NCBI GenBank assembly: GCA_037045585.1
Contig: JBAOIR010000007.1
Coordinates: forward strand, 1 to 64,000
Length of the DNA: 64,000 nucleotides
Origin: SSF14 sp037045585
Lineage (GTDB): Bacteria > Actinomycetota > Acidimicrobiia > Acidimicrobiales > Microtrichaceae
Direction of reading: 5' to 3'
Below are positions 9,614-18,872 of this stretch, in pieces (the first letter of the stretch is position 1; each line of letters starts with the position of its first letter). The notes under the pieces were generated by a model, which made no database searches, was not told the origin of the DNA, and was given only the letters and a program-made list of their open reading frames with translations. The translations under genes were made by a program, and so were the position numbers.

Positions 9614-10988
9614 CTAGTCGCGGCCCGGCGGATCGCCCGGATCGAGATCCTGGTCGTAGAACTCGCCCACCGGCGGCAGCCCGGGATCCTCGACCTCAGG
9701 GGGACGGCGCGGCGGGAGTGAGCTCAGGGCGGACGCCATCAGCGCCATGTCGTCGACCTGCCGTTCGGGCCACGCGGCGTGGGTCGCCGTGGTCTCCTTG
9801 GCGATGCGATCGAAGCCCGGGGCGCCCTTCGGAGCGGCCGTCGGGGCCCGCCCGGTTCGCTCGACCGGCTCGACCGGCTCGGCCGGGGCCGGCCGTCGAC
9901 GGGCGACCCGCTCGACCGGGGGATCGTCGAACCGGACGATGGTCGGCTCCTTGTCGGGGATGGCCGACAGCGCCGAGATGAGCGCCTGCGTCGCTGCGGG
10001 ATAGCTCGGCTCGGGCGCGGCTCGAAGGTCGGCGGCTGCTGGGCCGGCTGAGGAAGTGGCTGAGGCGGCGGCAGTGGGGCCGGGGTCGCGATGATCGGCC
10101 CGCACCTCGGTGCTCGACACCTCGATCGGCTCGGCGGACACCTCGGCGACGGCCGTGACGGGACCGGCATCGGGGAAGTCGACCGCGGTCGGGGTGTCGG
10201 GGATCAGGCCCGACCCGCTCTCGGGTTCGATGATCCACGCCGAGTCGGCACCGACCAGGGGCTTGGGCGCACCGAGCGGGATGTCGGCGAGCGGAGCCGG
10301 CGCGTCGATCGCGGGATCGCCCTGCGGCGGCGGTTCCTCGCCGGGACGGCCACGAGCGCAGGCTCAGCGGCCCCGGGGACCTCCGGAACCGCAAGCCCGA
10401 CTGTGGGAGCCGACTGGCCGGCGAGTGGCAAGGGCAGCGCCGGCGCAGCGGCTCCGGGGGCGGTCGCGAGGAACGCCGACCGGGGATCTTCGCCGGGGCG
10501 CCGCCCACCGCTGCCGGGACAGCACCGGCGAGGGCAGCGCCGGACGCTCCTGCGAGCTCCGGCGCCGCGGGGACCTCGCGACACGGAGCGCTTGCCGGTC
10601 GTCTCGTCGCGGGTGGGCAGGAGGAGCGCTGGTCGGGTGACCTTCCAGAACACGAGGTTGAGGACGAGGACCAGACCACCGAGTCCGACGAGGGCGTACG
10701 TGATTCGACGCAGGCGCGTCGCCGCCGGGTCGTCGCGGGTCGCAGCGTCGGAGGCGGCGGCCACGGTGGTCGGGGCTTCCGCCGTCGACGGGGTATCGGC
10801 CACGGTCTCGACGGTCTCGGTCGTCGTTGGCGTCGTCTCGGTGACCGTGGTGGCCACGGGCAGCGTGGTCGACGTCCGCTGGACGGCCGAGGCGGGCAAT
10901 GCGGTCTCCGACGACGCTGGCGTCGCCGGCGCAAGGAGCCAGCAACCGACCATCACTCCTGTCGCCAGGAGGAGAACACCTCGTCTCA
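9614..10988 (-). CDS. Pro/Ala-rich membrane-anchored protein, several frameshifts
   Basis: The likely start is GTG at 10988 behind GGAG, giving a signal segment VRRGVLLLATGVMVGCWLLA and then a Thr/Ser-rich stretch. A transmembrane helix follows (YALVGLGGLVLVLNLVFW, around 10680-10630). The remainder is a long Pro/Ala-rich tail ending VGEFYDQDLDPGDPPGRD. At least three frame changes are needed, roughly between 10600 and 10340; the final 720 bases then read cleanly. Function is unknown. The architecture suggests an envelope-anchored protein with a disordered cytoplasmic tail. Confidence 0.5.
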
Positions 10989-11102
10989 CCAGAACCGCTC
11001 CAAATCGCCGTGCGCCACGTACGTCGTGCCGGGAGATACTACAAACCGCCGTGTGCCCGACCGTGTCATCTCCCCCGTTCCGTACGAGCTCGGACCCGAG
11101 GG

Positions 11103-11885
11103 TCACCGCTGGTGCGCCGGGCACGAGATCGTCGTGCGTCCCGCTACCGTCCGACGGGTGAGCGAAGCGCCGTCGGACGGGCAGATTCCGCCCTGGTGCC
11201 GTTCGTCCTGCAGGTCGCCACGATGCGAGCCCCCGCGACGCGTCAGCTGGGTCAACGTGCGCCGGATCACCCGGCGCAGGTGCCGCACCGTCTCGTCGTC
11301 GAGCGACCGCGCCGACCGCGCCGGGTCGATCCCGGCGCGCCAGAGCGACTCGTCCACGAGCAGGTTGCCGAGCCCGGCGATCCGCGACTGATCGAGCAAC
11401 ACGGCCTTCACCGAACGGTCGGACTGCAGCGCCGCGGTCAGTGCCATCGCGCTGATCAGGGTCGTGTTCGGGCCGCGAGACCGCGTGAGGTCGGGGTCGA
11501 GCTCCACGCTGCCGAATCGTCGCGGGTCGTTGATGCGGGCCACACCACCGTCGGCGAAGTGCAGCACGAACCGGTCCCACGAGGGATCGTCACGACCCGA
11601 CGAGTACTCGAGCTCGTCGATCACGGCGACATCGTCGACCACCAGGCGACCGGTCATCCCGAAGCGGAGACCAAGTTGGTGCCCGGAGTCGAGTGCAGCG
11701 ACGGCGAGCTTGCCGATTCTGGTCGTGGATTCGATCGTCGTGCCGACGAGGGCGGCGCGGACCTCGTCGCCGCTGAGGTTGTTGCGGGCGTAGGTGGGAT
11801 CGGGGGTGAGGACTGCGCTGATGCGCCGGCCGACCGTGGCGTCCAGCGCCTGGCGGTACAGCTCGACCTCGATCAGTTCAGGCAC
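11103..11885 (-). CDS. Fpg/Nei-family DNA glycosylase with altered zinc finger
   Basis: This is a base-excision repair enzyme that removes oxidised bases and cuts the abasic site. Visible are the catalytic N-terminus PELIEVE (Pro2, Glu3 after removal of Met), the beta-clamp lysine in RIGKL, the GMTGRL loop, and the helix-2turn-helix SRIAGLGNLLVDESLWRAGI. The C-terminal finger keeps family spacing but reads C-x2-D-x16-C-x2-H instead of four cysteines. The start is GTG at 11885, overlapping the stop of metZ by 8 bases, so it is the last gene of the metX-metZ operon. At 260 residues it is close to normal length. Whether it is Fpg or Nei in specificity cannot be told here. Confidence 0.85.
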   Translation of the reverse strand: MPELIEVELYRQALDATVGRRISAVLTPDPTYARNNLSGDEVRAALVGTTIESTTRIGKLAVAALDSGHQLGLRFGMTGRLVVDDVAVIDELEYSSGRDDPSWDRFVLHFADGGVARINDPRRFGSVELDPDLTRSRGPNTTLISAMALTAALQSDRSVKAVLLDQSRIAGLGNLLVDESLWRAGIDPARSARSLDDETVRHLRRVIRRTLTQLTRRGGSHRGDLQDERHQGGICPSDGASLTRRTVAGRTTISCPAHQR

Positions 11886-13070
11886 TCGACGAGGCCGCGG
11901 CCGCGGCGTCGAGCGCCACGCTGATGTCGGCGATCAGGTCGTCGGGGTGCTCGAGGCCGACCGACATGCGAACGGTGCCCTCGGTGATGCCGGCGTCGAC
12001 GAGCTCCTCGGGGAGCAGGCCCACGTGGGTGGTGGTGCTCGGGTGGGTCACGAGGGTCTCGGGACCGCCGAGCGAGGTCGCCATCTGCGCGATGGTGGTG
12101 GACTCGACGAAGACGCGGCCGGCGACCGAACCACCGACGATGTCGAACGTGATGAGCCCGCCGGGCGCCGACAGCTGGCGGCGGGCGAGCTCGTACTGGG
12201 GGTGAGACGCCAAGCCCGGGAACGAGACCGATGCCACGGCCGGATGAGCTTCGAGGAACTCGGCGATCCGCTGGGCGGTCCCCGACTGCCGCTCGTGGCG
12301 GATCGGGAGCGTGCGGAGCCCGCGGATGGCGTTCATCGCGTCGAAGGGCGACGCGTTGGCGCCGTGCAACACGGCGAAACCCCAGAGCCAGTCGATCAAC
12401 TCGCGCTCGCCCACCACGGCGCCGATGGTCGCGTCGTTGTGACCGGCGATGGACTTGGTCGCCGAGTGGACGACGAGGTTCACGCCGTACTCGAGCGGCC
12501 GCTGACCGATCGGGGTGGCGAACGTGGAGTCGACCACGGTGATCGGACCGGCGATGGCACCGAAGCGCGCCAGGTCGACCAGTGCGAGGCGGGGATTCGC
12601 CGGCGTCTCGGCGAAACAGAGCATCGTGCGACCCGGGATGATCGCTGCGTCCCACACGTCGGGGTCGGTGCCGTCCACGTAGGTGACGTCGATGTTGAAC
12701 CGGGGGCAGACCACGTGTTGAACAGCACCTGGGTGCCGCCGTAGAGCTGCCGTTGCGTGACGATGTGGTCGCCGCTCGACACCAGACCCAGCACGATCGC
12801 GGAGATCGCCCCCATGCCCGACGAGAACGCCCGGGCCGCCTCGCCGCCCTCCATCTCCGCCATTGCGGACTCGAACGCGCAGACCGTCGGGTTGCCGTAC
12901 CGGCTGTAGAACTCGGTCGCCCGCGTGGTCGTGGCCATGCGATGGGCAGTGGCGGAGTCGGGGGTCACGAACGCCGAACTGGCCCACAGGACCGGCGCCA
13001 ACGCGCTGCCGTTGGCGCCACGACCGGCACGGATCGCCGTGGTGTCGAGGTGGGGTGCGGGATCGGTCAT
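11878..13070 (-). CDS. metZ: PLP-dependent O-acyl-homoserine sulfhydrylase / cystathionine gamma-synthase, frameshifted
   Basis: This is a Cys/Met-metabolism PLP enzyme. It would make homocysteine or cystathionine from the acylhomoserine produced by the preceding metX. Signatures are YSRYGNPTV in the N-terminal part, SSGMGAI near the cofactor site, and the PLP lysine in VVHSATKSIAGH. The frame changes at about 12718, between TQVLFNTW and CPRFNIDVTYVDGTDP; one base appears missing there. The ATG at 13070 overlaps the metX stop (ATGA). The partner suggests O-acetylhomoserine as substrate. The metB/metZ distinction cannot be settled from sequence alone. Confidence 0.82.
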
Positions 13071-14311
13071 CGTGAACCTCCGATGAGGGTGCGGTCTTGG
13101 ACGCTGGCGTCGACGAACGCCTCGAGGATCGGGGCGATCTGCTGCAGCTCGATGAGGAAGCCGTCGTGGCCATCGGGGCTCGTGATCTCGTAGAACCCAC
13201 AACGGATGCCGGCGAGGACCAGGAGATCCCGCAACTCTTCCTGCTGATACGGCGGGTAGAGCATGTCGCTGTCGATGCTCATGATCACGGCGGGGCCGGT
13301 CATCCGGCGGACGGCGGCGGCGAGACCACCGCGACCGCGACCGAGGTCGTGGAGATCCATCGCCTTGTTGAGCCGCAGGTACGAGTTGGCGTCGAATCGC
13401 CGAACGAGCTTGTCGCCGTGGTAGTCGAGGTAGCCCTCGACGTCGAAGCGTTGATCGAGCCGGAATCCGTCCGGACCGTCGAGTCGGTCGAGGAGCCGGC
13501 GGCCGAACCGATCGGCGAAGGCGCCCTCGGACCGGTAGTGGATCTGGGCGATCTCGCGGGCCAGTTTGAGCCCGGAATGGGGCCCTTCACCGGGGGCGGC
13601 GTCGTAGTAGTCGCCGCCCCGAAATGCCGGGTCGGCCAGGATGGCGCGGCGGCCGACCATCGACCAGGCGATCTGCTGGGCGCTCGCTGCCGCAGACGTC
13701 GCGATGGCGAGGATGGACGACACCCGGTCGGGGAACATGGCGGCCCACTCGAGGACCTGCATTCCACCCATCGAGCCGCCGACGACGCTGGCCCATCGTT
13801 CGATGCCGAGATGGGTGGCGAGAAGGGCCTGCACGCGCACCATGTCGCGGATCGTGACGACCGGGAAGGTCGACCCGTAGTGCGTGCCGGTGCGCGGGTC
13901 GATGCTCGCCGGGCCGGTGGTGCCCTGGCATCCGCCGAGGACGTTCGAGCAGACGACGAAGTAGCGATCGGTGTCGAGGGCCCGGCCCGGACCGATGAGA
14001 CCGTCCCACCAGCCCTCGCCCGGGTGACCCTCGCCGGCCCGACCCGCGGCGTGGGAGTCGCCGGTGAGGGCGTGACAGACGAGCACGGCGTTCGACGCGT
14101 CGGGGGCAAGCGTGCCCCAGGTCTCGTACGCGACGGTGACCTCGGGGAGCGTGCCACCGCCCTCGAGGTGGAACGCCCGGTCGGTCACGACCGGAGCGAG
14201 CCTCCGGCGCCCCAGCGCCATGCCGGGCAGCCACGCGCCGGTCGGTGGTTCGGCACCGGCCGCGGCGGGTTGGTCGACGGCGGTCGCCACAAGTTGATCG
14301 TTGCTGGCCAT
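13067..14311 (-). CDS. metX: Homoserine O-acetyltransferase
   Basis: This alpha/beta hydrolase transfers acetyl from acetyl-CoA to homoserine in methionine synthesis. The nucleophile is Ser180 in VVGGSMGGMQ, and the HALTGDSHAAG and GWWDGLIGPG loops are typical. The acid and base are Asp in SIDSDMLYPP and His in SPDGHDGFL near the C-terminus. Its 414 residues are slightly longer than usual because of a 25-residue N-terminal extension. The start is ATG at 14311. Specificity (acetyl versus succinyl) is inferred from the family and from actinobacterial practice. A SAM-type riboswitch lies in its leader. Confidence 0.92.
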   Translation of the reverse strand: MASNDQLVATAVDQPAAAGAEPPTGAWLPGMALGRRRLAPVVTDRAFHLEGGGTLPEVTVAYETWGTLAPDASNAVLVCHALTGDSHAAGRAGEGHPGEGWWDGLIGPGRALDTDRYFVVCSNVLGGCQGTTGPASIDPRTGTHYGSTFPVVTIRDMVRVQALLATHLGIERWASVVGGSMGGMQVLEWAAMFPDRVSSILAIATSAAASAQQIAWSMVGRRAILADPAFRGGDYYDAAPGEGPHSGLKLAREIAQIHYRSEGAFADRFGRRLLDRLDGPDGFRLDQRFDVEGYLDYHGDKLVRRFDANSYLRLNKAMDLHDLGRGRGGLAAAVRRMTGPAVIMSIDSDMLYPPYQQEELRDLLVLAGIRCGFYEITSPDGHDGFLIELQQIAPILEAFVDASVQDRTLIGGSR

Positions 14312-14344
14312 CAGACCGTGGTTCTCCTGGACACTTCGTTGCCG

Positions 14345-14440
14345 GCGAGGCCGACCGCATCCCCTCTCGGCGAGGGAGGCACCTTGGGTATCCGCCCCAG
14401 GTTGCCGGACCCACGAGGTGGGCCGCTCAAGATGTGGAGT
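14345..14440 (-). promoter_or_regulatory. SAM-type riboswitch (SAM-I/SAM-IV clan) in the metX leader
   Basis: Reading leftward from 14440, the leader shows a stem CCCAC-ctc-GTGGG, then CCGGCAACC (14407-14399). A second stem follows (CCTGGG with CCCAAGG), then AAGGTGCC (14385-14378). GCAACC and AAGGTGC are the ligand-binding core of SAM-I and SAM-IV riboswitches, and metX is the classic target. A further GC-rich stem before the ATG could be the expression platform. It begins at the stop codon of the methyltransferase gene. SAM binding would lower metX-metZ-fpg expression. Confidence 0.72.
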
Positions 14441-16080
14441 CAGTGTATCGGATCGACGACGATCCGCTCGACATTCGGGAGGCGCGCCATCCACCACTCG
14501 ACGAGCGCGTCGTCGTCGATGCCCCACGCGGCATTCATCAACCGTCCGAACTCTCGCCAGTCGGGCTCGGAGACCCGCTCGCCGTCGGTTTCGGACGCGG
14601 AACTGCCGCGGAGGGTGGAGACCGCTTCGTCCCAGGGCTCCCGGTGGACCGGGAGGGGGATCTCGAGCACCTGCTTGGCCGCTAGCTTGAGGGCGTTCGC
14701 CGACATCCCCGCGCCGCCGAACCGGCGCATCGCCCACGCGGTCGCGGCGGGGGCGAGCAGTGCTGCCTCGATGCGGGCGGCGGTGACGCCATCGGTCGGG
14801 ACCACTGCGATCACGGGCGTGAAGGCCACGGTCCGGCCGTCGAGATCGGCCACCGCTTCGATGACCTTCGTTTGCGTTGCGACCAGCACCTTGGGGACGG
14901 CGAGCCGGCGAACCCACGCTGCCAGGCGCTCGTCGGCCGCTTCGAGCGCGGCCAGATCCACCCAGGGTGTCGTCCGGCGACGGCGGGCCACGGTCACGGT
15001 CCGGTCGCCCCACGAACACCGAGCCGGATCGATCATCGCCGTCGTGACGAGCTGCGCCCCGCGTTGCGGCTCCCGCTCATGGAGGTGGTCGAGCAGGCCG
15101 TAGTACTGGTCGCGGAAGCCGGCGGTGGCCGTGGCCACCGATCCGACGCTCGTAGCACCCGACGCCGCCACGACCTCCGGCACGCCATTGGCCACCGCCC
15201 ACATGGCAGACCACGTCGGGCTCGCTCGCAAGATCCCACCGTCGACCGATCCGTGGAGGATGTCGGCGTCACGACCGCCGACCACCGACACCGCAGCATC
15301 GCCGGGCCCGCCGACCACGAGCACCGTCGCACACACGTCGACCTTCGCGTCGAAGAGGGACACTCCCGGCAGCCACACCTCACCCAACCGTCCAGCGTCG
15401 AGGAGCCGCTCGCGGACCGCAGCGACATCGCGGGCGACCAGGAACGAGCGGGGTTGGATCAGCGTCACGACCCCGCCCTCCCGCACCAGATCGAGCGCCG
15501 CCAGTTGGAACAGCGCCGCGACATCCACGTAGCCGCCGACCGCAGCGCCGAAGCGCGTCGTCAGCGCGTCGCGTTCGGCCGCCGTACGCGCCGTGGCACC
15601 ACCGAGCTGGTTCTGGAACGGCGGGTTGCCGACGACCACGTCGACGGGTCCCGTCCGAGACGCCATGTCGGGCTCCAACGCATCGGCCACGACGACGCGG
15701 GGACGCGCATCGGCCACGCCGTGACCTGCCGCCCAGGCCCGCAGGCCCTCCGCAGCGGCGCCGGCGGCGCCGGGATCGAGATCGATCCCCACGACGAGCT
15801 CGTCGACCACCGCCCTCGGATCCGCACCCCGAGCGGCGAGCGCCTCGGCGGCCGCCACCAGGAACACGCCGCCGCCGCAGCTCGGATCGCACACGACCGG
15901 AAACCCGGACCGGTCCCACGCAGCGAACGATCTCGCCACGAGGAGCTCGGCAACGGCCGGTGGGGTGAAGTGGGCACCGCGGCGACGGGCGACCGCGTCG
16001 AGCCCGTCCTCGTAGCGCCGGCCGATGCCGTACGCGTCGGTCAACGACGACTGGGCCACGGCGCCAGTTTCCCACGGCAT
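14440..16080 (-). CDS. Orphan N6-adenine DNA methyltransferase
   Basis: This is a class I SAM-dependent DNA methylase. Motif I is DPSCGGGVFL (about residues 64-73) and the catalytic motif IV is VVGNPPFQNQL (about 150-160). The protein starts with the family-like RRGAHFTPPAVAELLV. The C-terminal half (from about 290) resembles a TaqI/Eco57I-type target-recognition region. At 546 residues it is a stand-alone methylase: no endonuclease or specificity subunit is adjacent. A GTG 21 bases downstream is an alternative start. It diverges from the Nudix gene with only 17 bases between start codons, so both promoters must overlap. The role may be regulatory or protective methylation. Confidence 0.8.
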   Translation of the reverse strand: MPWETGAVAQSSLTDAYGIGRRYEDGLDAVARRRGAHFTPPAVAELLVARSFAAWDRSGFPVVCDPSCGGGVFLVAAAEALAARGADPRAVVDELVVGIDLDPGAAGAAAEGLRAWAAGHGVADARPRVVVADALEPDMASRTGPVDVVVGNPPFQNQLGGATARTAAERDALTTRFGAAVGGYVDVAALFQLAALDLVREGGVVTLIQPRSFLVARDVAAVRERLLDAGRLGEVWLPGVSLFDAKVDVCATVLVVGGPGDAAVSVVGGRDADILHGSVDGGILRASPTWSAMWAVANGVPEVVAASGATSVGSVATATAGFRDQYYGLLDHLHEREPQRGAQLVTTAMIDPARCSWGDRTVTVARRRRTTPWVDLAALEAADERLAAWVRRLAVPKVLVATQTKVIEAVADLDGRTVAFTPVIAVVPTDGVTAARIEAALLAPAATAWAMRRFGGAGMSANALKLAAKQVLEIPLPVHREPWDEAVSTLRGSSASETDGERVSEPDWREFGRLMNAAWGIDDDALVEWWMARLPNVERIVVDPIH

Positions 16081-16097
16081 CCCGGTAGCGTGCGGCG

Positions 16098-16628
16098 ATG
16101 CAGTGGACCAACCACGGGGAGCGCCCCGTGTACGAGAGCCCGTGGGTGTCGGTGTTGCTCGCCGACGTCGAAGTGCCCGACGGCCCCCGCTTCGACCATC
16201 ACCTCGTCCGCGTGCGCGCCGCGGCCGGCACGGTGGTCAACGATCCCGATCGCGGCGTCCTGCTGTTGTGGCGCCACCGCTTCATCACCGACACGTGGGG
16301 GTGGGAGATCCCTGCCGGAGGGGTCGACGTCGACGAGCCGATCGCTGATGCGGCGGCCCGTGAAGTGCTCGAAGAGACCGGCTGGCGTCCGGGACCGCTG
16401 CAGCCCCTGGTCGACTGGTTCCCCTCGAACGGCCTGTCCGACCAGCGGTTCCACGCCTTCGTCGCCGATGGAGCCACCCACGAGGGCGAACCGAGCGACC
16501 CGACCGAGGCCGACCGCGTCGAGTGGGTGACGGTCGAACGGCTCCGTCAGATCGTCGCCGCCGGCGAGATGCGCGACGGTCTGTCGCTCACGGCGTGCTG
16601 CTACGCGCTCGCACAAGGGCTCCTGTAA
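16098..16628 (+). CDS. Nudix hydrolase (ADP-ribose pyrophosphatase-like)
   Basis: This 176-residue protein carries a perfect Nudix box, G-x5-E-x7-REVLEETGW, at about residues 74-96. It hydrolyses a nucleoside diphosphate linked to another group. The N-terminal strand YESPWVSVLLADVEVPDG and the residues after the box resemble the ADP-ribose pyrophosphatase group, but the substrate is unproven. It is read divergently from the methyltransferase, and with so few bases between the two starts its transcript is probably leaderless. Confidence 0.85.
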   Translation: MQWTNHGERPVYESPWVSVLLADVEVPDGPRFDHHLVRVRAAAGTVVNDPDRGVLLLWRHRFITDTWGWEIPAGGVDVDEPIADAAAREVLEETGWRPGPLQPLVDWFPSNGLSDQRFHAFVADGATHEGEPSDPTEADRVEWVTVERLRQIVAAGEMRDGLSLTACCYALAQGLL

Positions 16629-16645
16629 CTGGGCGAGCTGTCCGC

Positions 16646-17812
16646 TCAGGCGGTAACGGTGGTCGGATCCCAGCCGATGAGGTCTTCCAGACGAGGATCG
16701 TTGGAGAACATCTCGACGATCGGGATGTTGAGCCCGATGCGCTTCTGCAACCGCTTGATCTCGAGCTCCTGGTTCCACAGACAGAACGTGACCACGACGC
16801 CCGACGTTCCGGCCCGGGCCGTGCGGCCGGAGCGGTGCAGGTAGGTCTTGTGGTCGCTCGGCGGGTCGTAGTGGATGACCACGTCGACGTCGTCGATGTG
16901 GATACCACGCGCTGCGACGTCGGTGGCGACGAGCGCCTGGAGCTTGCCGTCGCCGAAGTCGGCGAGCGCCCGCTCTCGCATGTTCTGGCGGAGGTCGCCG
17001 TGGATCGGCGCCGCCGTGACACCCTCGGCCTCGAGCTTGTCGGCGAGCCGGTCGGCGCCGTGCTTGGTAGCGCTGAACAGCATGGTGCGGCGGGCGTTGC
17101 GAATGATCGCTGCTGCGACCTTCACACGATCCATCTCGTGGACGTGGATGAACCGGTGGTGCATCTGGTCGACCGTCACGGTGGGCGACTCGACCTCGTG
17201 CATGACGGGGTCGTGCTGGTACCGCTGCACCAGCGAGTCGACGACACCGTCGAGGGTCGCCGAGAACAACAGGGTCTGATGCTCGCCGTCGATGTTCCGG
17301 AGGATCCACTCGACCTGGGGCAGGAACCCCATGTCGGCCATCCGGTCGGCTTCGTCGACGATGACGTGGTTCACGTCGGCGACCGACAGCGCCTTGCGCT
17401 CGATCAGGTCGATGGCCCGACCCGGGGTGCACACGATGAGGTCGACGCCCTTCTCGAGCGCCGTGACCTGCTTCTCGATGGGGTCACCGCCGTAGATGGC
17501 GGTGACGACCCGGTCGATCGAGCCGGCGAGCGGGCTGAGTTCGTCGCGCACCTGCGTGGCCAGCTCGCGGGTGGGCACCAGGACGATGCCGGTCGGCCGG
17601 TTGGGCTTGGCCTTCGCCATCTTCTGGAGGGTGGGGATGCCGAACGCGAGGGTCTTGCCCGACCCCGTCTTGGCCTTGCCGCACACGTCACGACCGGCGA
17701 GGGCGTCGGCGATGGTGAGGGCTTGGATGGCGAAGGGCTCGGAGATCCCTCGTTCGGAGAGGACCGCCACGAGGGGGGCGGCGACGCCGAGCGACTCAAA
17801 CGTTGTGGTCAT
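16646..17812 (-). CDS. DEAD-box RNA helicase
   Basis: This ATP-dependent RNA helicase has all the core motifs: Q-motif FAIQALTIAD, Walker A AKTGSGKT, PTRELATQV, TPGR, VDEADRMADMGF, SAT, VATDVAARGIHI and HRSGRTARAG. At 388 residues it is a compact core without a long basic tail. The ATG at 17812 follows AAGGAA; a longer open frame upstream has no family similarity. The roughly 200-base leader contains stable hairpins. Likely roles are ribosome assembly or RNA turnover in the cold. Confidence 0.92.
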   Translation of the reverse strand: MTTTFESLGVAAPLVAVLSERGISEPFAIQALTIADALAGRDVCGKAKTGSGKTLAFGIPTLQKMAKAKPNRPTGIVLVPTRELATQVRDELSPLAGSIDRVVTAIYGGDPIEKQVTALEKGVDLIVCTPGRAIDLIERKALSVADVNHVIVDEADRMADMGFLPQVEWILRNIDGEHQTLLFSATLDGVVDSLVQRYQHDPVMHEVESPTVTVDQMHHRFIHVHEMDRVKVAAAIIRNARRTMLFSATKHGADRLADKLEAEGVTAAPIHGDLRQNMRERALADFGDGKLQALVATDVAARGIHIDDVDVVIHYDPPSDHKTYLHRSGRTARAGTSGVVVTFCLWNQELEIKRLQKRIGLNIPIVEMFSNDPRLEDLIGWDPTTVTA

Positions 17813-17834
17813 GCAGGTTCCTTGTGTCGGATAC

Positions 17835-17860
17835 GAGCGAGCGCCGCAGGCGACTCGCTC
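17835..17860 (-). promoter_or_regulatory. Hairpin in the DEAD-box helicase leader
   Basis: GAGCGAG/CTCGCTC encloses an inner CGCC/GGCG stem with a one-base bulge, about 20 bases upstream of the helicase ATG. A second small hairpin (GTCGGC-gaa-GCCGAC) lies at 17877-17891. Such structured leaders are common in cold-shock helicase mRNAs, but control by this one is only inferred. Confidence 0.4.
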
Positions 17861-18016
17861 CGTCAAGACCGTGTTGTCGGCGAAGCCGACGGCTTCGGGA
17901 GTCACCGACGTGACCTCTTGACTCGCCCGGCAAGGTTACCCGCCCGGGCGCGGGTTCCCGGCATTCCCCGTCGTGGCGCGTCACCGGCCCCCCGGGAGGT
18001 GTGCGACGCTGGGCCG

Positions 18017-18872
18017 ATGGAGGAACCAGCTGCCGCAACGACCGGGGAGCCGACCGAGGAGCCGACGCTCGTCGAACGGTGGCCGGCGGCCAACGTGTGC
18101 GTCGCCGCCGTGGGTGCCGGCGGAATCCTGTCGTCGACCGGCGACCTCGACCACCGGTTCGCCCTCGCCTCGGTCACCAAGCCGCTGGTCGCCACGGCCA
18201 CCTTGCTCGCGTACGAGGAGGGTGCGATCGACCTCGACGCTCCCTGCGGACCACCGGGCTCGACAGTGCGCCATCTGCTCGCGCACGCGTCGGGTCTGGG
18301 ACCCGACGACGACACGATCCTCGCTCCGCCCGGCAAGCGTCGCATCTACTCCAACCGGGGCTTCGAGGTCCTCGCCGAGCACTTGGCCGCGGCGACCGGC
18401 TTCTCGACCGCCGAGTACCTCGTCGAGGGCGTGTTCGCGCCCCTCGGGATGACATCGTCGTCGCTCGACGGCTCGCCGGCGTCGGGCGCCACGTCCACGG
18501 TGCGCGACCCTCGCGTCGTGGGCGTCGGAGTTGCTCGCTCCCGGCCGCCTGCTGCACGAGAGCACGATCGCCGAGGCGACCACCGAGCAGTTCACCGGGC
18601 TCGCCGGAGTCTTGCCCGGCTTCGGGCGCCAGGACCCCAACCCGTGGGGTCTCGGCTTCGAGATCCGCGGGGTGAAGTACCCCCACTGGACGGCGGTGCA
18701 GAACTCCCCCGCCACCTTCGGGCACTTCGGTCAGTCAGGCACGTTCGTCTGGGTCGACCCCGTCTGTGGCCTCGCCGTCGTCGCCCTCGGCGATGCCGCC
18801 TTCGGCGACTGGGCCGTCGAGCTCTGGCCCGCCCTCGGCGACGCCATCCTCACCGAGCACCGCAGCCGCTGA
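18017..18872 (+). CDS. Serine hydrolase of the beta-lactamase class C family, frameshifted
   Basis: The S-x-x-K motif is in ASVTKPLVATA (about residues 53-56), the Y-x-N motif is YSN in RRIYSNRGFEV, and the third motif HFGQSG stands in for H/K-T-G. This is the layout of penicillin-binding-protein-like esterases and beta-lactamases. The frame shifts at about 18527, where TVRDPRV must join the stretch before SELLAPGRLL. There is no signal peptide, so it is probably a cytoplasmic esterase-like enzyme rather than a drug-resistance lactamase. The last 138 bases overlap the convergent lgt gene. Confidence 0.72.

Noticed and set aside
13097..15103. A 668-residue open frame on the plus strand
   Set aside because: It lies opposite metX and the methyltransferase, whose motifs are complete; no domain is seen in the opposite frame.
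18017..18872. Beta-lactamase resistance gene
   Set aside because: It has no signal peptide and only the general serine-hydrolase motifs, so an esterase-type role is likelier.
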